Of a stretch of 64,000 nucleotides of DNA, positions 32,770 to 43,880 are shown in pieces. The stretch covers positions 124,001 to 188,000 of the forward strand of contig JACCGJ010010800.1 of NCBI GenBank assembly GCA_013407085.1. The letters are read 5' to 3'. Source of the DNA: Atriophallophorus winterbourni. Taxonomy: Eukaryota > Platyhelminthes > Trematoda > Plagiorchiida > Microphallidae. The notes beneath the pieces were generated by a model. The model had not been told where the DNA came from and did no database searches. It saw only the letters and a list, made by a program, of their open reading frames with translations. Every line of letters begins with the position of its first letter. The first letter of the stretch is position 1. A program made the position numbers and the translations under genes.

Positions 32770-32825
32770 TTATGGGTAACGTTTCGCTTCTGACACAGAA
32801 GCTTCGTCAGACCAAGCGTGTCAGT
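32770..32825 (-). ncRNA. Hammerhead-like motif, 3' region of Penelope-like element A1
   Basis: Minus strand: CTGACGA (32810-32804), an extra A, perfect 7-bp stem II GCTTCTG/CAGAAGC with loop TGT, GAAA (32785-32782), then CGTTACC. ACGT is self-complementary, as expected of hammerheads that share stem III in dimers. GGT before the core can pair with ACC after the predicted GTT cleavage site. It is in the sense orientation, about 210 bp downstream of the endonuclease stop. Confidence 0.65.
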
Positions 32826-33028
32826 ACGAACAGAGATCAAGCTTAAATTGCATTCACCTGACCAATCATAAGCTGGTTAAGAACTGCACAGTCTGGCTCG
32901 TTAAGAAGGACAGGTGCGTTCAATATCAACTGACGCACCACCACCCCTACGTACCGTATAATCCCTTAATTGTTCTAGTCTTGGCAGGTGTGAATGACAT
33001 CTGCTGACCGATTAGCTCGGTGCGCGCA

Positions 33029-34466
33029 CTAGGGGTCACGCATGTTAATGTTTATCCGCTGCAGAACCGGATGCCAGATTGCGGAGATATCAGCCCCATC
33101 CACCTTATTGACTGCATTCTTACCGGCCTTTGTTATCTCAACCGCCTCAGCGTGAAGTCGTTTAATGTATGGTTTTATTCCCCGCCTTATCACTTTTACG
33201 TTGTCAAGATCAACACTGTGACCTGTGTCCAGCAAGTGTTCAGCTAGTGCTGAATCTCTTATCAGTGATTGATATTCACTGGAATTGCGTGGCTGCTTAC
33301 CAATTCGATTTTTGGGTTCACTTATCCTAGTACTGAGTTCTCTGGATGTTTGCCCGATATATACTCCCGAGCAACCTTTGCAGTTGATTTTACATACGCA
33401 ATTCGTCGCGGAGCCTGAAGGTGTTTTATTCTTGAGTTGCGTTAATAAGGATCTGAGTGTTCTACCTCTTTTATACGTTACTCGTATACCTGCGTTATTC
33501 AAGATTCGACTTATCCCCTCTGATGCTTCCTTAACGTAAGGTATAGAAACTGTTGCACGCCAAACTTTTTCCGTTTTGGGTGCTGGGTATTTAACCCGTT
33601 TCAGTTGGCGTTTAATTAGGCTCTTAGGGTAACCATGATCACCAAGTCGACGACTAACTTCTTAATGGGCCGCTTTTTATCGGTAGCATCGCTGCACAAG
33701 CGTTCAACTTTGTAGAACAGCGATTTCGCAACTGAATTAAATACCTTTTGGAGGTGCGCTGATGAGTACCGCAAGACCGCATCTGTGTCGATTGGCTTAC
33801 GATAGACCGTAGTGCTTATTTTACCATTATGCTTTCGCGCAAGACAGTCCAAGAATGGAAGTGTCCCTTCTGTCGACTCAATCTCCTTTGTAACTTGGAT
33901 TTTGGGATCCAAGTTGTTAATGTAACTATGGAATGCTTCTTATCTGTCACGATTCATGATGACGAATGTATCATCGACATAATGCCACCATATCTTTGGC
34001 CGAAGAGCTACATTTTTAGAGCTAACTCTTCACAATACTCAATGTACATATCCACTAACACTGGGGAAATAGGTGAACCCATCGCTAACCTTTCCTTTTG
34101 TTTGTATAACTGTCCGTTAAACAAGAAGTGGTTCATATTCAGACAAATCGCTATGCCGTTGACGATTTGCTGTACACTCAAGTTTGTACGATCTGTCAAT
34201 GTCGCGTCTGAATTAAGTGCATTTTTTGCTAATTCTAGAGCGCTCGTAGTTTCCACATTCGTGAACAAGGCACTTACATCGAAGCTAACCATCATCTCAT
34301 CTTCATCGAGCATTATTGTACTCAAACGTCGAACGAAATCAAAAGAGTTCTTAATGAAAGGATCCCTGTTCCCGACTAGCGGTTTCAACAAATGAGCGAG
34401 ATGCTTCGCTAATTCGTGTGTTGGGGATCCAATGTCATCCACGATAGGTCGCAGAGGGACGCCCAC
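33029..34466 (-). pseudogene. Penelope-like RT and GIY-YIG endonuclease, frameshifted (copy A1)
   Basis: RT frame 34466-34008: VPLRPIVDDIGSPTHELAKH, DEMMVSFDVSALFTNVETTS, RLAMGSPISPVLVDMYIEYC. It stops (TAG) just after an A5 run near 34005; the catalytic VDDTFVI block continues in another frame. A second piece (33912-33616) has EGTLPFLDCLARKHNGKIST, and a third (33502-33029) holds the endonuclease: CKINCKGCSGVYIGQTSREL (GIY and YIG elements), AEHLLDTGHSVDLDN and ADISAIW. GIY-YIG linked to RT is diagnostic of Penelope/Neptune-type elements. Reading-frame breaks make it inactive. Confidence 0.85.
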
Positions 34467-34917
34467 CTTATGTTTCTTTGGGAGCCCGTAGAACCTAGGG
34501 GTCTGAGCAGATTTCGGGTATAACCTGAACCATAATCCCTGACCAAGTTAAACTTGTATTGCACTTGTATTGAAGCTTTGTTTCGAAAGTCTAGTCTGCA
34601 CCAGTCCAGCCGGTCAAGTTTGCATGACCAATCGATTTTCTGTGGGTTCGGGCCCCTCCCAGCAGCAATGCGCTGAAGGTATGTTCAAATCACACAACAA
34701 AATGGTGTTCGTGAACGAAGGTAACAATATATACCAAATAATTCCATTCATGTTCAACCTGCTATAATTGTACAATTCATCAGAGTAAACACTAAAGTAA
34801 TTTTCGTGTCACCTCGAGTGAGCAAATCGAAAGCTCAGTTTGCTGCCATTGTATTTTGCTTCAGCAAATATGCCGTGCTTTATCATTCCATGACTTGTCA
34901 TCTTTCTGTACATAACC

Positions 34918-35596
34918 TATCGGCATGAAAGCATTCAAGACGAGCTTGGTATAAACATATTCTTCGTAATCGTGGACATGTAAGAATTTGTTTTTTGTTT
35001 GAATTTTTTGTTTTGATTAGGGGATCATTGTTTATGAGTTAAGAGGGGAAATAAGTGTATATGATAAATATTTCTATTTAAAACATACCTAGAAATTTAG
35101 CCCTATCCGAAACCGTAGGCTCGTCAAATAGCTAAAATTTATTTTATGTTTATATTTAATTGATCTTCATTCATGTTTTTCATTCATTGTATTTTATATT
35201 TCGTATATTTTTGACACAAATCTGTCTATTGCCTTCCGCTTACAACGCTCATGTATTAGATTGACTAATGCTGTATTAAGGTCATCATAATATACTTGGA
35301 AGCTCCGTGTTTAATGTGACATCTGCTTGTTGGATTATTCATCTGTGCGGAGAAAACAAAAGGAAATCCATTTTAGCCTCTCCAATTCCATTATTCCAGT
35401 GGACATCAATCGCTTTTTCAATACGTTGAATAGAATGAACATAATCGTTTGTGTGTAATGAGCTGGATCTATTGACATTCTGATGTTATTGTGCAAATTA
35501 CCATTACAGTCTGGTTATTTGTAAGTTAACAAGAATACCCCAGCATTAAAATAGAAAGAACAATGAAGTCTGCAACGTAGATGTGTATTTTGGAAT
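34918..35596. other. No gene recognised
   Basis: AT-rich DNA between Penelope-like element A1 and the cathepsin gene. It presumably includes the 3' untranslated and terminator region of the protease gene. I see no canonical AATAAA close to the stop codon on the minus strand. Confidence 0.4.
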
Positions 35597-37271
35597 TTAG
35601 TTAATCACAGCGGAAGTGGCCAATAGGTTTATCCCACAAGTACCCTCACCACGGTACAAGCGGAAGTAACCCTGGAATAAAAAAGATTCCGATATGTAAC
35701 ATGTTCATATTGAAATCAAAAAATTGAAAAAAATCCATTAAGCCTACCCTTTCAATTTAAGTTAACTTGCACACAGAATAACAATCAGGTGTGTTGTTTT
35801 GAAGAAAACTCAAGAAAATGTTCGGTAACTTACATCTTCCCCAAATGATCGGCCATAACTGTTCTTCACCAACCAATACGGAATACCGTTCTCCTCGCCA
35901 TAACCGACCGTCAAGACCGCATGATTAAGACTTTTGGGAGAGCAACTGTCTGGTTTTAAAACTCCGCCTTGGTAGAACTAAAATACAAACCACCGATAAT
36001 CCACATGAAAATAAAATTGTATAAATTTATAATCAAATCAACTCACTTGCAAAGGTTCCGAGTTAAGAGAGGTGGACATTGGTCCGTGTTGAGCCAACCA
36101 TTTTGCTTGCTCCACTTCGGACTGATCAATTATGACGGATGAATTGATGTAGACGGCCACTTTTGAAGCTTCCAAGAAACACACTTGGCGATGTGCGTGA
36201 TATGGGTAATCCATTTGTGTTTCCAATCCTCCCATCATTTTGATTGCCTCGTACGTTTGCGGAGGAAAACCACCGTCACATGCGGAATCTAGATAGTCAC
36301 AGTCTAGCAATTCCTAAAATAAAAATATTATCATTAGATTATACGTGAAAAACGATATATGGCAGTGGAATAAGCGTTCAACATACTTGTTTACTCAGCG
36401 TAATCAATTGCTTCGTCTTCATAAACCATTGTCCTTCAATGTTTCCTGTTACAGAGAATGCCCAGCAGGACCCACAGTAGCCTTGATCTTCGACCGGACC
36501 GACCGCTCCATGTTCTCTCCAGTCAACTGATTTCGGGATATCATTCACACCGCTAGCTCGAACTCTTTTAAAATTCGGAATATGATCCAATTTAGCATTT
36601 GCAAAATGTGCACGGAATTCCTCGGCTTTGTAAAGAACGAAAATGATTAGCTATGCCATATACTTACCGGTTAAATCCGAGAATTGGGTCACTCCGTATT
36701 TGGCAGTTCCTTGTTCGTTACGTTGATATTCCTCGGCACGTTTCAAGTTATCCTTAAAGATTCCGAAACGTTTTTCCACATCTAAAGTTTGCAACATAAA
36801 GCTTTTAAAATGAAGCCTACCGTATCCATTGTAGTTCTTGTTATGTTTGTTTCTGAATTCCTGGAATAGTCTGCGGGCCTCCGCATCATCCTAAAAATTC
36901 ATTGCGATGTAAATTCTGTGATTAAAATTGATAACAAAAATGTCCTGAATAAAACTTTCTCAATTAATGTCAAAATTTGTTCCGACATGAGTTTCAATGA
37001 ATGAATAACAATATAATATTTCGCGAGAATCAAGCCATTTAGAATATTTCACAGAAGTCACTAAGGTGAATTGGCTTCTCCTTTAAAAATCGAAGCAGAT
37101 TCGTTTGAGACTCGCTGATATTTGGTCTCGATTGCAAACAATGAACAATAGTTTGCTTGTCGTATTGCGCAGCGCATGCGATAGAAATCAATCACAACCA
37201 ACCTTCAAGGTGTTCATCGCGAGTGCGGTTCCAATCCACAGGAGCAGGCAACCAACTAAACAAATTCGCAT
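35597..37271 (-). CDS. Cathepsin F-like cysteine protease, seven exons, 325 residues
   Basis: Exons 37271-37203, 36890-36821, 36781-36668, 36625-36387, 36313-36047, 35977-35834 and 35671-35597 all have GT..AG introns and join in frame. The product is a secreted papain-family protease. Residues 1-18 form a signal peptide ([18 protein letters not shown]). The propeptide has the ERFNAQ-type pattern of cathepsin F ([19 protein letters not shown]). The mature enzyme starts near residue 114 with catalytic Gln132, Cys138 ([10 protein letters not shown]), His272 ([11 protein letters not shown]) and Asn292 (KNSYG). The last motif is NSYG where NSWG is usual. In flukes such enzymes are secreted by the gut and digest host proteins. 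Its short length, without a cystatin-like extension, fits fluke cathepsin F. The frame is intact and probably functional. It stands alone among retroelements. Confidence 0.93.
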
Positions 37272-37310
37272 TGTGTTGAGGTTTCGTGTCGAGATTCGCT
37301 TAACTTTACG

Positions 37311-37318
37311 TATTTATA
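37311..37318 (-). promoter_or_regulatory. TATA box of the cathepsin F-like gene
   Basis: TATAAATA on the minus strand, 40 bp upstream of the start codon (ATG at 37271-37269). A start of transcription some 30 bp downstream would give a very short 5' leader. Confidence 0.6.
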
Positions 37319-37321
37319 GAC

Positions 37322-37844
37322 TTCATCGATATCATAGTACAATTTGACATTCGCGGGTTCAGTTGAACAAGTTTTTTGTCATATTCACATTGGATCACTT
37401 GTGAGGATTTATGTTACTTTGATCCAAAGTGTAATCGAATTCTTAGCTCAAGTTAAACTTTCATTTCGTTGAATACGTTTGCAACCGCTTTTCGTTCCGA
37501 TGAACTTTGCCCTTGTTTCAAAGGTTGAAAACGTACGGTTGACGCTACGTTACACTTGCACCAAAATGTAAAGTTTAACTAGTCCTCGCGAAAATGCCAC
37601 TCGCACCAGGTACTCGATTGCTGGACCCACGATTACAATGCTACGTTTAGTACAAACGTTTGGGAATTTGAGATTAAGCACAAACGGTAGGTTCTTTATA
37701 ATTCGATTGGATTGATGTCATTGTTTCTGAATACCAGTACGCGTATCTCGGAAGGTGAAAATAGAGTGTAATAGCCCTAAAGTAAAAGTAGGAGTTTTAA
37801 ATATTCAAGATTTATTGTTACAGATGCTTTTAACTTTGCGATAG
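37322..37844. other. Upstream region of the cathepsin F-like gene; nothing else recognised
   Basis: About 520 bp of non-coding DNA between the TATA box and the CR1 fragment. No element or gene was recognised; it presumably contains proximal regulatory sequence. Confidence 0.4.
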
Positions 37845-38621
37845 CCACTGCTTAAAGTCGTGCTCTGCGGCTTCCTGAACCGATGCTTGGGAGGTATTTT
37901 CTGATACCGCAAGTAGAAATATACTTCGCAAGACCGTTTTTTCCTTATTGTTTAAAGTACCCTTTCTTTCCCACCATGGTACATCGGGATATATCCGGCA
38001 CTTTGAAATGGGATCCGTCTTTAGTCGGTACGAATTTAGCAGTATGTTCTCGATATCAGCCTCGCACTTCAGTGTAACCCTTAGTAAGCGAGGTTGATCA
38101 ATATGAGCTGAGGTGGAGTGGCGAGTTAGACGAATCAATTTGCCAGGAATAACATGCTGAATTTGCATTTGTTGACAAAGTTAAGACCATTTATCGAGAT
38201 CGTGTTTGTGTTTCCTATCAAACAGGCTTTCGTTGGACTCGCTAACATTCGTACAAATTACGCTTAGTGCATAAGAATTCTTGTTGCGTGTCCGAGCGTC
38301 ATTCTTTATAGAATGTGAACCATTTTGATTTAATATTCGTGAGTCATGGGAAGAAGCTTTAGAGTGAGTAGCGGAGGTCGACTGCAAACGCCTTTCTCCG
38401 TAAGTATTTTCTACGACCGAGGCCGTTTTAGTTGATACCGAATCGGTGCAGATAACACTAGGCGATTTATTTTTTAAGGCAGCTTTAATTAATGGAGCAT
38501 TCGAGGTAGACGGTTTCGGCTTTAAGGCCTTTTTAACAATCTTCTCAGTGTCGTGTAATAATTTAACCTTTTCAGGAGCACTCGTTGGTGGTGATGTCGA
38601 GCGTATTCCATTATTTAGTTA
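37845..38621 (-). pseudogene. CR1-like ORF1 C-terminal half, duplicate copy
   Basis: Highly similar in direct orientation to about 40000-40775. It encodes the central basic region and the RRM-like end (HVIPGKLIRLTRHSTSAH, RIYPDVPWWERKGTL). It has CAA where the other copy has a TAA stop (TSQASVQEAAEHDF here). A stop follows HDFKQW at 37845-37830 because the sequence leaves homology. A one-base difference breaks the frame near 38180 (38387-38181 and 38168-37830). Confidence 0.8.
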
Positions 38622-39756
38622 CCCAAGACTCTCGCTTAACAGCTAACCATTTCTTCGTTCTACTCCGGATAACAAACTCCTTGTTATAGCTGCATTTGTG
38701 TGGTACAAAAATCGAGTTTTCGTAAATTTTCAAATTCAGATAATTTAGAAACGAATTGTAATATGAGCCAGGATCCATTGAATCAAACTCATGAGTGTGT
38801 GCATCCCGGAGACTGATATTTAAGGATTCAAATTGTATTTTCCTTATGACTTTCGTCTGTTCACCCAATCGTTCCGCACTACATACATAATCAAACAAAA
38901 GCACAACATGATCACTCTTCCCCAGTGGTGCCAGGTATTGTATACCCTCTACTGCGGTTGCCTCAGGCGTTAAGACAAGGTCAAGGGTTGAAGGTTGGTC
39001 AAGACCCCGCCAGCGAGTTGGCTGGTTAACGTGATTGTGTAGTGAAGCAAATTATATAACCTCCTTGAATTTATGTTCAAACGAATGCAGGGAGTGCTCA
39101 CCTCTCGAAAACAGATGCGGGAGATTAAAATCGCCAATGATCAGCAATTGCATATTCTGGCATCTTGTGATGTGTTGCAATGATTCGATGAGCTTATCAT
39201 TGTATGAGCTTTCGGATGATGGCGAGCGGTAAATGATGCCGATCGTACATTCATCTCCATTGACTAGTTTTACTGAACACCACATCGTATCAGGAAGGCT
39301 GAGGTCAGGATGATCGATGACGTTGCACTGCGCTAAACGTTCGTGATAGTAGACTGCAACTCCACCACCAGATCTTCGATCACGATCGCGACGAAGTAGT
39401 GACATTTTCTGAATCAAAAGCTCAGCATCAGTCATACTGGGCTGGAACCAAGTCTCTGTAACTGCAACCAAATCGGGTGAAAGTCTATCACAAAGCTCAC
39501 ATAGTTCAGCTAATTTGTTAGTTAAACACTAAGCATCTGTATATATGCACCTGATCGTATTTGTCTTACACAATGTCGAATCGTGTACTGTAGCTATTGG
39601 TCCTACGTGCGATGAGTTTGAAACTTGTGAGCTACTTATTGCGCGCTGACAGTTTGAAACAACATTTGGTTCCCTGTATGACGTATTTGGTCCGACTCGG
39701 ACATACGACGTTTTTTGATGCATCGATTTATTCCATTTTGGTGGGAACGCTATCAT
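38611..39756 (-). pseudogene. CR1-like ORF2 endonuclease, 5' part
   Basis: Minus strand: CIYTDA-type start of the domain, MVAVTETWFQPSMTDAE, RRSGGGVAVYYHERL, CTIGIIYRSPSSES, LLIIGDFNLPHLFS, and after a frame break KSDHVVLLFDYVCSAERLGE. The EEP active-site Asp/Asn (GDFN) and His (SDH) blocks are present. A frame break near 39052 and the absent RT make it non-functional. Confidence 0.8.
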
Positions 39757-41200
39757 CTGCTGTCCCCAGACGAGGATGTGTTTCGATCATGGTACTTGGT
39801 TTGGGTGGACTAAGTCTAACGTCCTTCGGTAAAGCTCTTTTCGCTTTTTTTCCATTCGGACTTTACAATCTCAGCCATGTCGTTGGTTAAAAACGTAATC
39901 CTCAGTGGTTTCGGACCATCTCCTTTATATTTTGGCGAAAAAGGCACCCGATAAGTGTCAGTGACCACAACATTTGAAATATCAAGCGAACACGCAATGT
40001 AACGCCACTGCTTGAAGTCGTGCTCTGCGGCTTCCTGAACAGATGCTTAGGAGGTATTTTCTGGTACCGCAAGTAGAAATATACTTCGCAAGACCGTTTT
40101 TTCCTTATTGTTTAAAGTACCCTTTCTTTCCCACCATGGTACATCGGGATATATCCGGCACTTTGAATTGGGATCCGTCTTTAGTCGGTACGAATTTAGC
40201 AGTATGTTCTCGATATCAGCCTCGCACTTCAGTGTAACCCTTAGTAAGCGAGGTTGATCAATATGAGCTGAGGTGGAGTGGCGAGTTAAACGAATCAATT
40301 TGCCAGGAATAACATGCTGAATTTGCATTTGTTGACAAAGTTGAGACCATTTATCGAGATCGTGTTTGTGTTTCCTATCAAACAGGCTTTCGTTGGACTC
40401 GCTAACATTCGTACATATTACGCTTAGTGCATAAGAATTCTTGTTGCGTGTCCGAGCGTCATTCTTTATAGAATGTGAACCTTTTTGATTTAATATTCGT
40501 GAGTCATGGGAAGAAGCTTTAGAGTGAGTAGCGGAGGTCGACTGCAAACGCCTTTCTCCGTAAGTATTTTCTACGACCGAGGCCGTTTTAGTTGATACCG
40601 AATCGGTGCAGATAACACTAGGCGATTTATTTTTTGAGGCAGCTTTGATTAATGGAGCATTCGAGGTAGACGGTTTCGGCTTTAAGGCCTTTTTAACAAT
40701 CTCCTCAGTGTCGTGTAATAATTTAACCTTTTCAGGAGCACTCTGTGGCGGTGAGGGAGAGCGTATTCCATTATTCAATTCAACTGTTTTAGTCTTGATT
40801 ATTGGTCGTAGAGTATTCTTTAAATTTGCAAGTTCCTCTTCCATTTTCAATAATCTATTCTCTATTGTATTAGTCTCGTTTCTAGCAGAGAATTGTGTAC
40901 TCTTGCGATTACGATTCACTATTGAATTTCTACAGTCAATACAGAAATAGCAAACGGATGGGAGGTTTTTATCATTCACGATCTTTACACACTCATCGGT
41001 CAAAGTCTCATCGCAGGCCACGTGCACATCTATATCACAAAAAATACATTTAACCAAAGCACTATCATTGCTTACCGGGTACAAGCTCTTGGCGCAGAGG
41101 TCAAGGTGGTTTGATGTCGTTGTCGGGGGAACAACCGTCGTATGCACACCATCGATCGATTTTTCGCGTCGTGTTGGATCTCGTGACTCGACCACGCATT
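38622..41200 (-). mobile_element. CR1-like LINE, 5' part (ORF1 and endonuclease)
   Basis: Minus-strand ORF1 (41195-about 39820) is followed by ORF2 endonuclease sequence to 38622, where it joins abruptly to a second ORF1 segment (37845-38621). The RT half is absent. The junction lies at the short similar stretch gcgtattccattatt near 38605-38620, which suggests template switching or recombination between two copies. Confidence 0.8.
40047..41195 (-). CDS. CR1-like ORF1 protein, 382 codons open, truncated by TAA
   Basis: From the start, a PHD-like zinc finger (DLCAKSLYPV, CIFCDIDVHVAC, CYFCIDC; residues about 30-90). A predicted coiled coil follows (IENRLLKMEEELANLKNTL), then a long basic Ser-rich region and a C-terminal RRM-like domain (VIPGKLIRLTRHST, RIYPDVPWWERKGTLNNKE). 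ORF1 proteins bind LINE RNA. A TAA replaces a CAA found in the duplicate copy. Coding continues in the same frame beyond it (QEAAEHDFKQW, VTDTYRVPFSPKYKG, AEIVKSEWKKS) to about 39820. It is therefore a nearly complete ORF1 with one nonsense change. Confidence 0.8.
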   Translation of the reverse strand: MVESRDPTRREKSIDGVHTTVVPPTTTSNHLDLCAKSLYPVSNDSALVKCIFCDIDVHVACDETLTDECVKIVNDKNLPSVCYFCIDCRNSIVNRNRKSTQFSARNETNTIENRLLKMEEELANLKNTLRPIIKTKTVELNNGIRSPSPPQSAPEKVKLLHDTEEIVKKALKPKPSTSNAPLIKAASKNKSPSVICTDSVSTKTASVVENTYGERRLQSTSATHSKASSHDSRILNQKGSHSIKNDARTRNKNSYALSVICTNVSESNESLFDRKHKHDLDKWSQLCQQMQIQHVIPGKLIRLTRHSTSAHIDQPRLLRVTLKCEADIENILLNSYRLKTDPNSKCRIYPDVPWWERKGTLNNKEKTVLRSIFLLAVPENTS

Positions 41201-41729
41201 GTAGGCTGAATTGGGACGACCGGTTGAAGAATGGTGGTCCGTTCGACTGGTCTATTTGGGTGGGTTATAATTCTTCATTTGGTCATTTTGCGAATAATCC
41301 GTGATAACTCGATAACCACACAAAGTAGAGCACAGAATGGCGTATCAAAATGTGTAGTTCGATGTGATCTTTGCAATGAAAGCAAAAACCGTACGATAGT
41401 TAACTGTGGGAGAAAGTTTGCACGCGTGAGCAAACTGAGATATTTACGTTGAAACGGTAACTTTGCTGTTAATCGATGGACCAGATCAAAATGTATGAAT
41501 TCCGATAGCTCTGGTCAAAATGTAACAAAGGGTTTTGGAATTGTTAAAATCCGAGTAGATTTGGCGAAGAAACGGTCAAAAGTGTCAGAGCAACAAAAAT
41601 GCGACCGCACGTCAGCTCAGTATAAGGTTATGTACAGAAAGATGACAAGTCATGGAATGATTAAGCACGGTATATTGGCGTCTGTTACAATTACTTTCCA
41701 CAGGCACCAAGTATATATTAGCTGACCAA

Positions 41730-41812
41730 TCAGAATCCGTTCAAGGGGCACGAATCAGAATGCGTTTATTTTTAAGCCAATCATGGCATCTGGCCGTCCT
41801 TTAAAAAGCGCT
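41730..41812 (+). promoter_or_regulatory. Possible promoter of Penelope-like element A
   Basis: gaccaatcag (41724-41733) and agccaatcat (41775-41784) are CCAAT-type motifs, and ctttaaaaag (41801-41810) is a weak TATA-like word. They lie upstream of the RT frame in copy 2. Copy 1 lacks most of this interval. Suggestive only. Confidence 0.3.
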
Positions 41813-42182
41813 GCATAGCCTACACGCAGCATATTTTGACACGAAAATTACTTTAGTGTTTACTCTGATGAATTGTATAATTATAGCAGGTTGAACATGA
41901 ATGGAATTATTTAGTATATATTGCTACCTTCGTTCACGAACACCATTTTGTTGTGTGATTTGAACATACCTTCAGCGCATTGCTGCTGGGAGGGTCCCGA
42001 ACCCCCCAGAAAATCGATTTGTCATGCAAACTTGACCCGCTGGACTCGTGCAGACTAGACTTTCGCAACAAAGCTTCAATACAAGTGCAATACAAGTTTA
42101 ACTTGGTCAGGGATTATGGTTCAGGTTATATCCGAAATCTGCTCAGACCCCTAGGATCTACGGGCTCCCAAAGATACATAAG

Positions 42183-43602
42183 GTGGGCGTCCCTCTGCGA
42201 CCTATAGTGGATGACATTGGATCCCCAACGCACAAATTAGCGAAGCATCTCGCTCATTTGTTGAAACCGCTAGTCGGGAACATGGATTCTTTCATTAAGA
42301 GCTCTTTTGATTTCGTTCGACGTTTGAGTACAATAATGCTGGACGAAGATGAGATGATGGTTAGCTTCGATGTAAGTGCCTTGTTCACGAATGTGGAAAC
42401 CACGAGCGCTCTAGAATTAGCAAAAAATGCACTTAATTCAGACGCGACATTGACAGATCGTACAAACTTGAGTGTACAGCAAAGCGTCAACGGCATAGCG
42501 ATTTGTCTGAATATGAACCACTTCTTGTTTAACGGACAGTTATACAAACAAAAGGAAGGGTTAGCGATGGGTTCACCTATTTCCCAGTGTTAGCATTTTA
42601 AAGCGTTAGCTCTAAAAATGTAGCTCTTCGGCCAAAGATATGGTGGCGTTATGTCGATGATACATTCGTCATCATGAATCGTGACAGATTAGAAGCATTC
42701 CATAGTTACCCTAACAACTTGGATCCCAAAATCCAAGTTAAAAAGGAGATTGAGTCGACAGAAGGGACACTTCCATTCTTGGACTGTCTTGCGCGAAAGC
42801 AGAATGGTAAAATAAGCACTACGGTCTATCGTAAGCCAATCGACACAGATGCGGTCTTGCGGTACTCATCAGCGCACCCCCAAAAGGTATTTAATTCAGT
42901 TGCGAAATCGCTGTTCTACAAAGTTGAACGCTTGTGCAGCGATGCTACCGATAAAAAGCGAGCCCATCAAGAAGTTAGTCGTCGACTTGGTGATCATGGT
43001 TACCCTAAGAGCCCAATCAAGCGCCAACTGGAACGGGTTAAATACCCAGCACCCAAAACGGAAAAAGTTTGGCGTGCAACAGTTTCTATACCTTACGTTA
43101 AGGAAGCGTCAGAGGGGATAAGTCGAATCTTGAATAACGCAGGTATACGAGTAACGTATAAAGGGGTAGAACACTCAGATCCTTATTAACGCATCTCAAG
43201 GATAAAACACCTTCAGGCTGCGCGACGAATTGCGTATATAAAATCAACTGCAAAGGTTGCTCGGGAGTATATATCGGGCAAACATCCAGAGAACTCAGTA
43301 CTAGGTTAAGTGAACACAAAAATCGAATTGGTAAGCAGCCGCGAAATTCTAGTGAATATCAATCACTGATAAGTAATTCAGCACTAGCTGAACACGTGCT
43401 GGACACAGGTCACAGCGTTGATCTTGACAACGTAAAAGTGATAAGGCGGGGAATAAAACCATACATTGAACGACTTCAAGCTGAGGCGATTGAGATAATA
43501 AAGGCCGGTAAGAATGCAGTCAATAAGGTGGATGCGGCTGATATCTCTACAATCTGGCGTCCGGTTCTGCAGCGGATAAACATTACCATGCGTGACCCCT
43601 AG
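42183..43602 (+). pseudogene. Penelope-like RT and GIY-YIG endonuclease, frameshifted (copy A2)
   Basis: RT frame 42183-42593 (VPLRPIVDDIGSPTHKLAKH, MMVSFDVSALFTNVETT, GLAMGSPISQC). Relative to copy 1, about 30 bp are missing after 42590. The VDDTFVIMNRDR catalytic block and the thumb (EGTLPFLDCLARKQNGKIST) follow in another frame, to 43189. A further shift near 43170 precedes the endonuclease (INCKGCSGVYIGQTSREL; HVLDTGHSVDLDN; ADISTIWRPVL). The short A5 run plus TAG seen in copy 1 is shared here. Confidence 0.85.
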
Positions 43603-43827
43603 GGCGCGCACCGAGTTAATCTGTCAGCAGATGTCATTCACACCTGCCAAGACTAGAACAATTAAGGGATTATACGGCACGTAGAGGTGGTGGTGCGTCA
43701 GTTGATATTGAACGCGCCCGTCCTTCTTAACGAGCGCAGAACACACGATGGACTGTGCAGTTCTTAACCATCTTATGATTGGTCAGGTGAATGCAATTTA
43801 AGCTTGATCTCTGTTCGTACTGACACC

Positions 43828-43880
43828 CTTGGTCTGACGAAGCTTCTGTGTCAGAAGCGAAACGTTACCCATAAACTACT
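43828..43880 (+). ncRNA. Hammerhead-like motif, 3' region of Penelope-like element A2
   Basis: CTGACGA (43834-43840), an extra A, stem II GCTTCTG/CAGAAGC with loop TGT (43842-43858), GAAA (43859-43862), and CGTTACC. It is in the sense orientation and identical in the core to copy A1. Conservation between two independent insertions supports a functional element part. Confidence 0.65.

Larger units (their letters stand above)
32696..34917 (-). mobile_element. Penelope-like element A, copy 1
   Basis: A minus-strand Penelope-like retroelement with reverse transcriptase, GIY-YIG endonuclease and a 3' hammerhead. The boundaries come from comparison with copy 2 (41626-43950): 3' similarity stops at 32696, and 5' similarity extends to about 34917 with an internal gap near 34820-34865. 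The 3' end lies in a hammerhead tandem unit. Confidence 0.85.

Noticed and set aside
32696..34560. TSD-like aacttgta at both sides of the Penelope A1 coding region.
   Set aside because: The right-hand copy (34553) lies inside sequence also present in copy A2, so it belongs to the element.
34765..34800. CTGATGA on the minus strand in the 5' region of Penelope A1 (also 41860).
   Set aside because: No GAAA follows at hammerhead distance and stem II cannot form.
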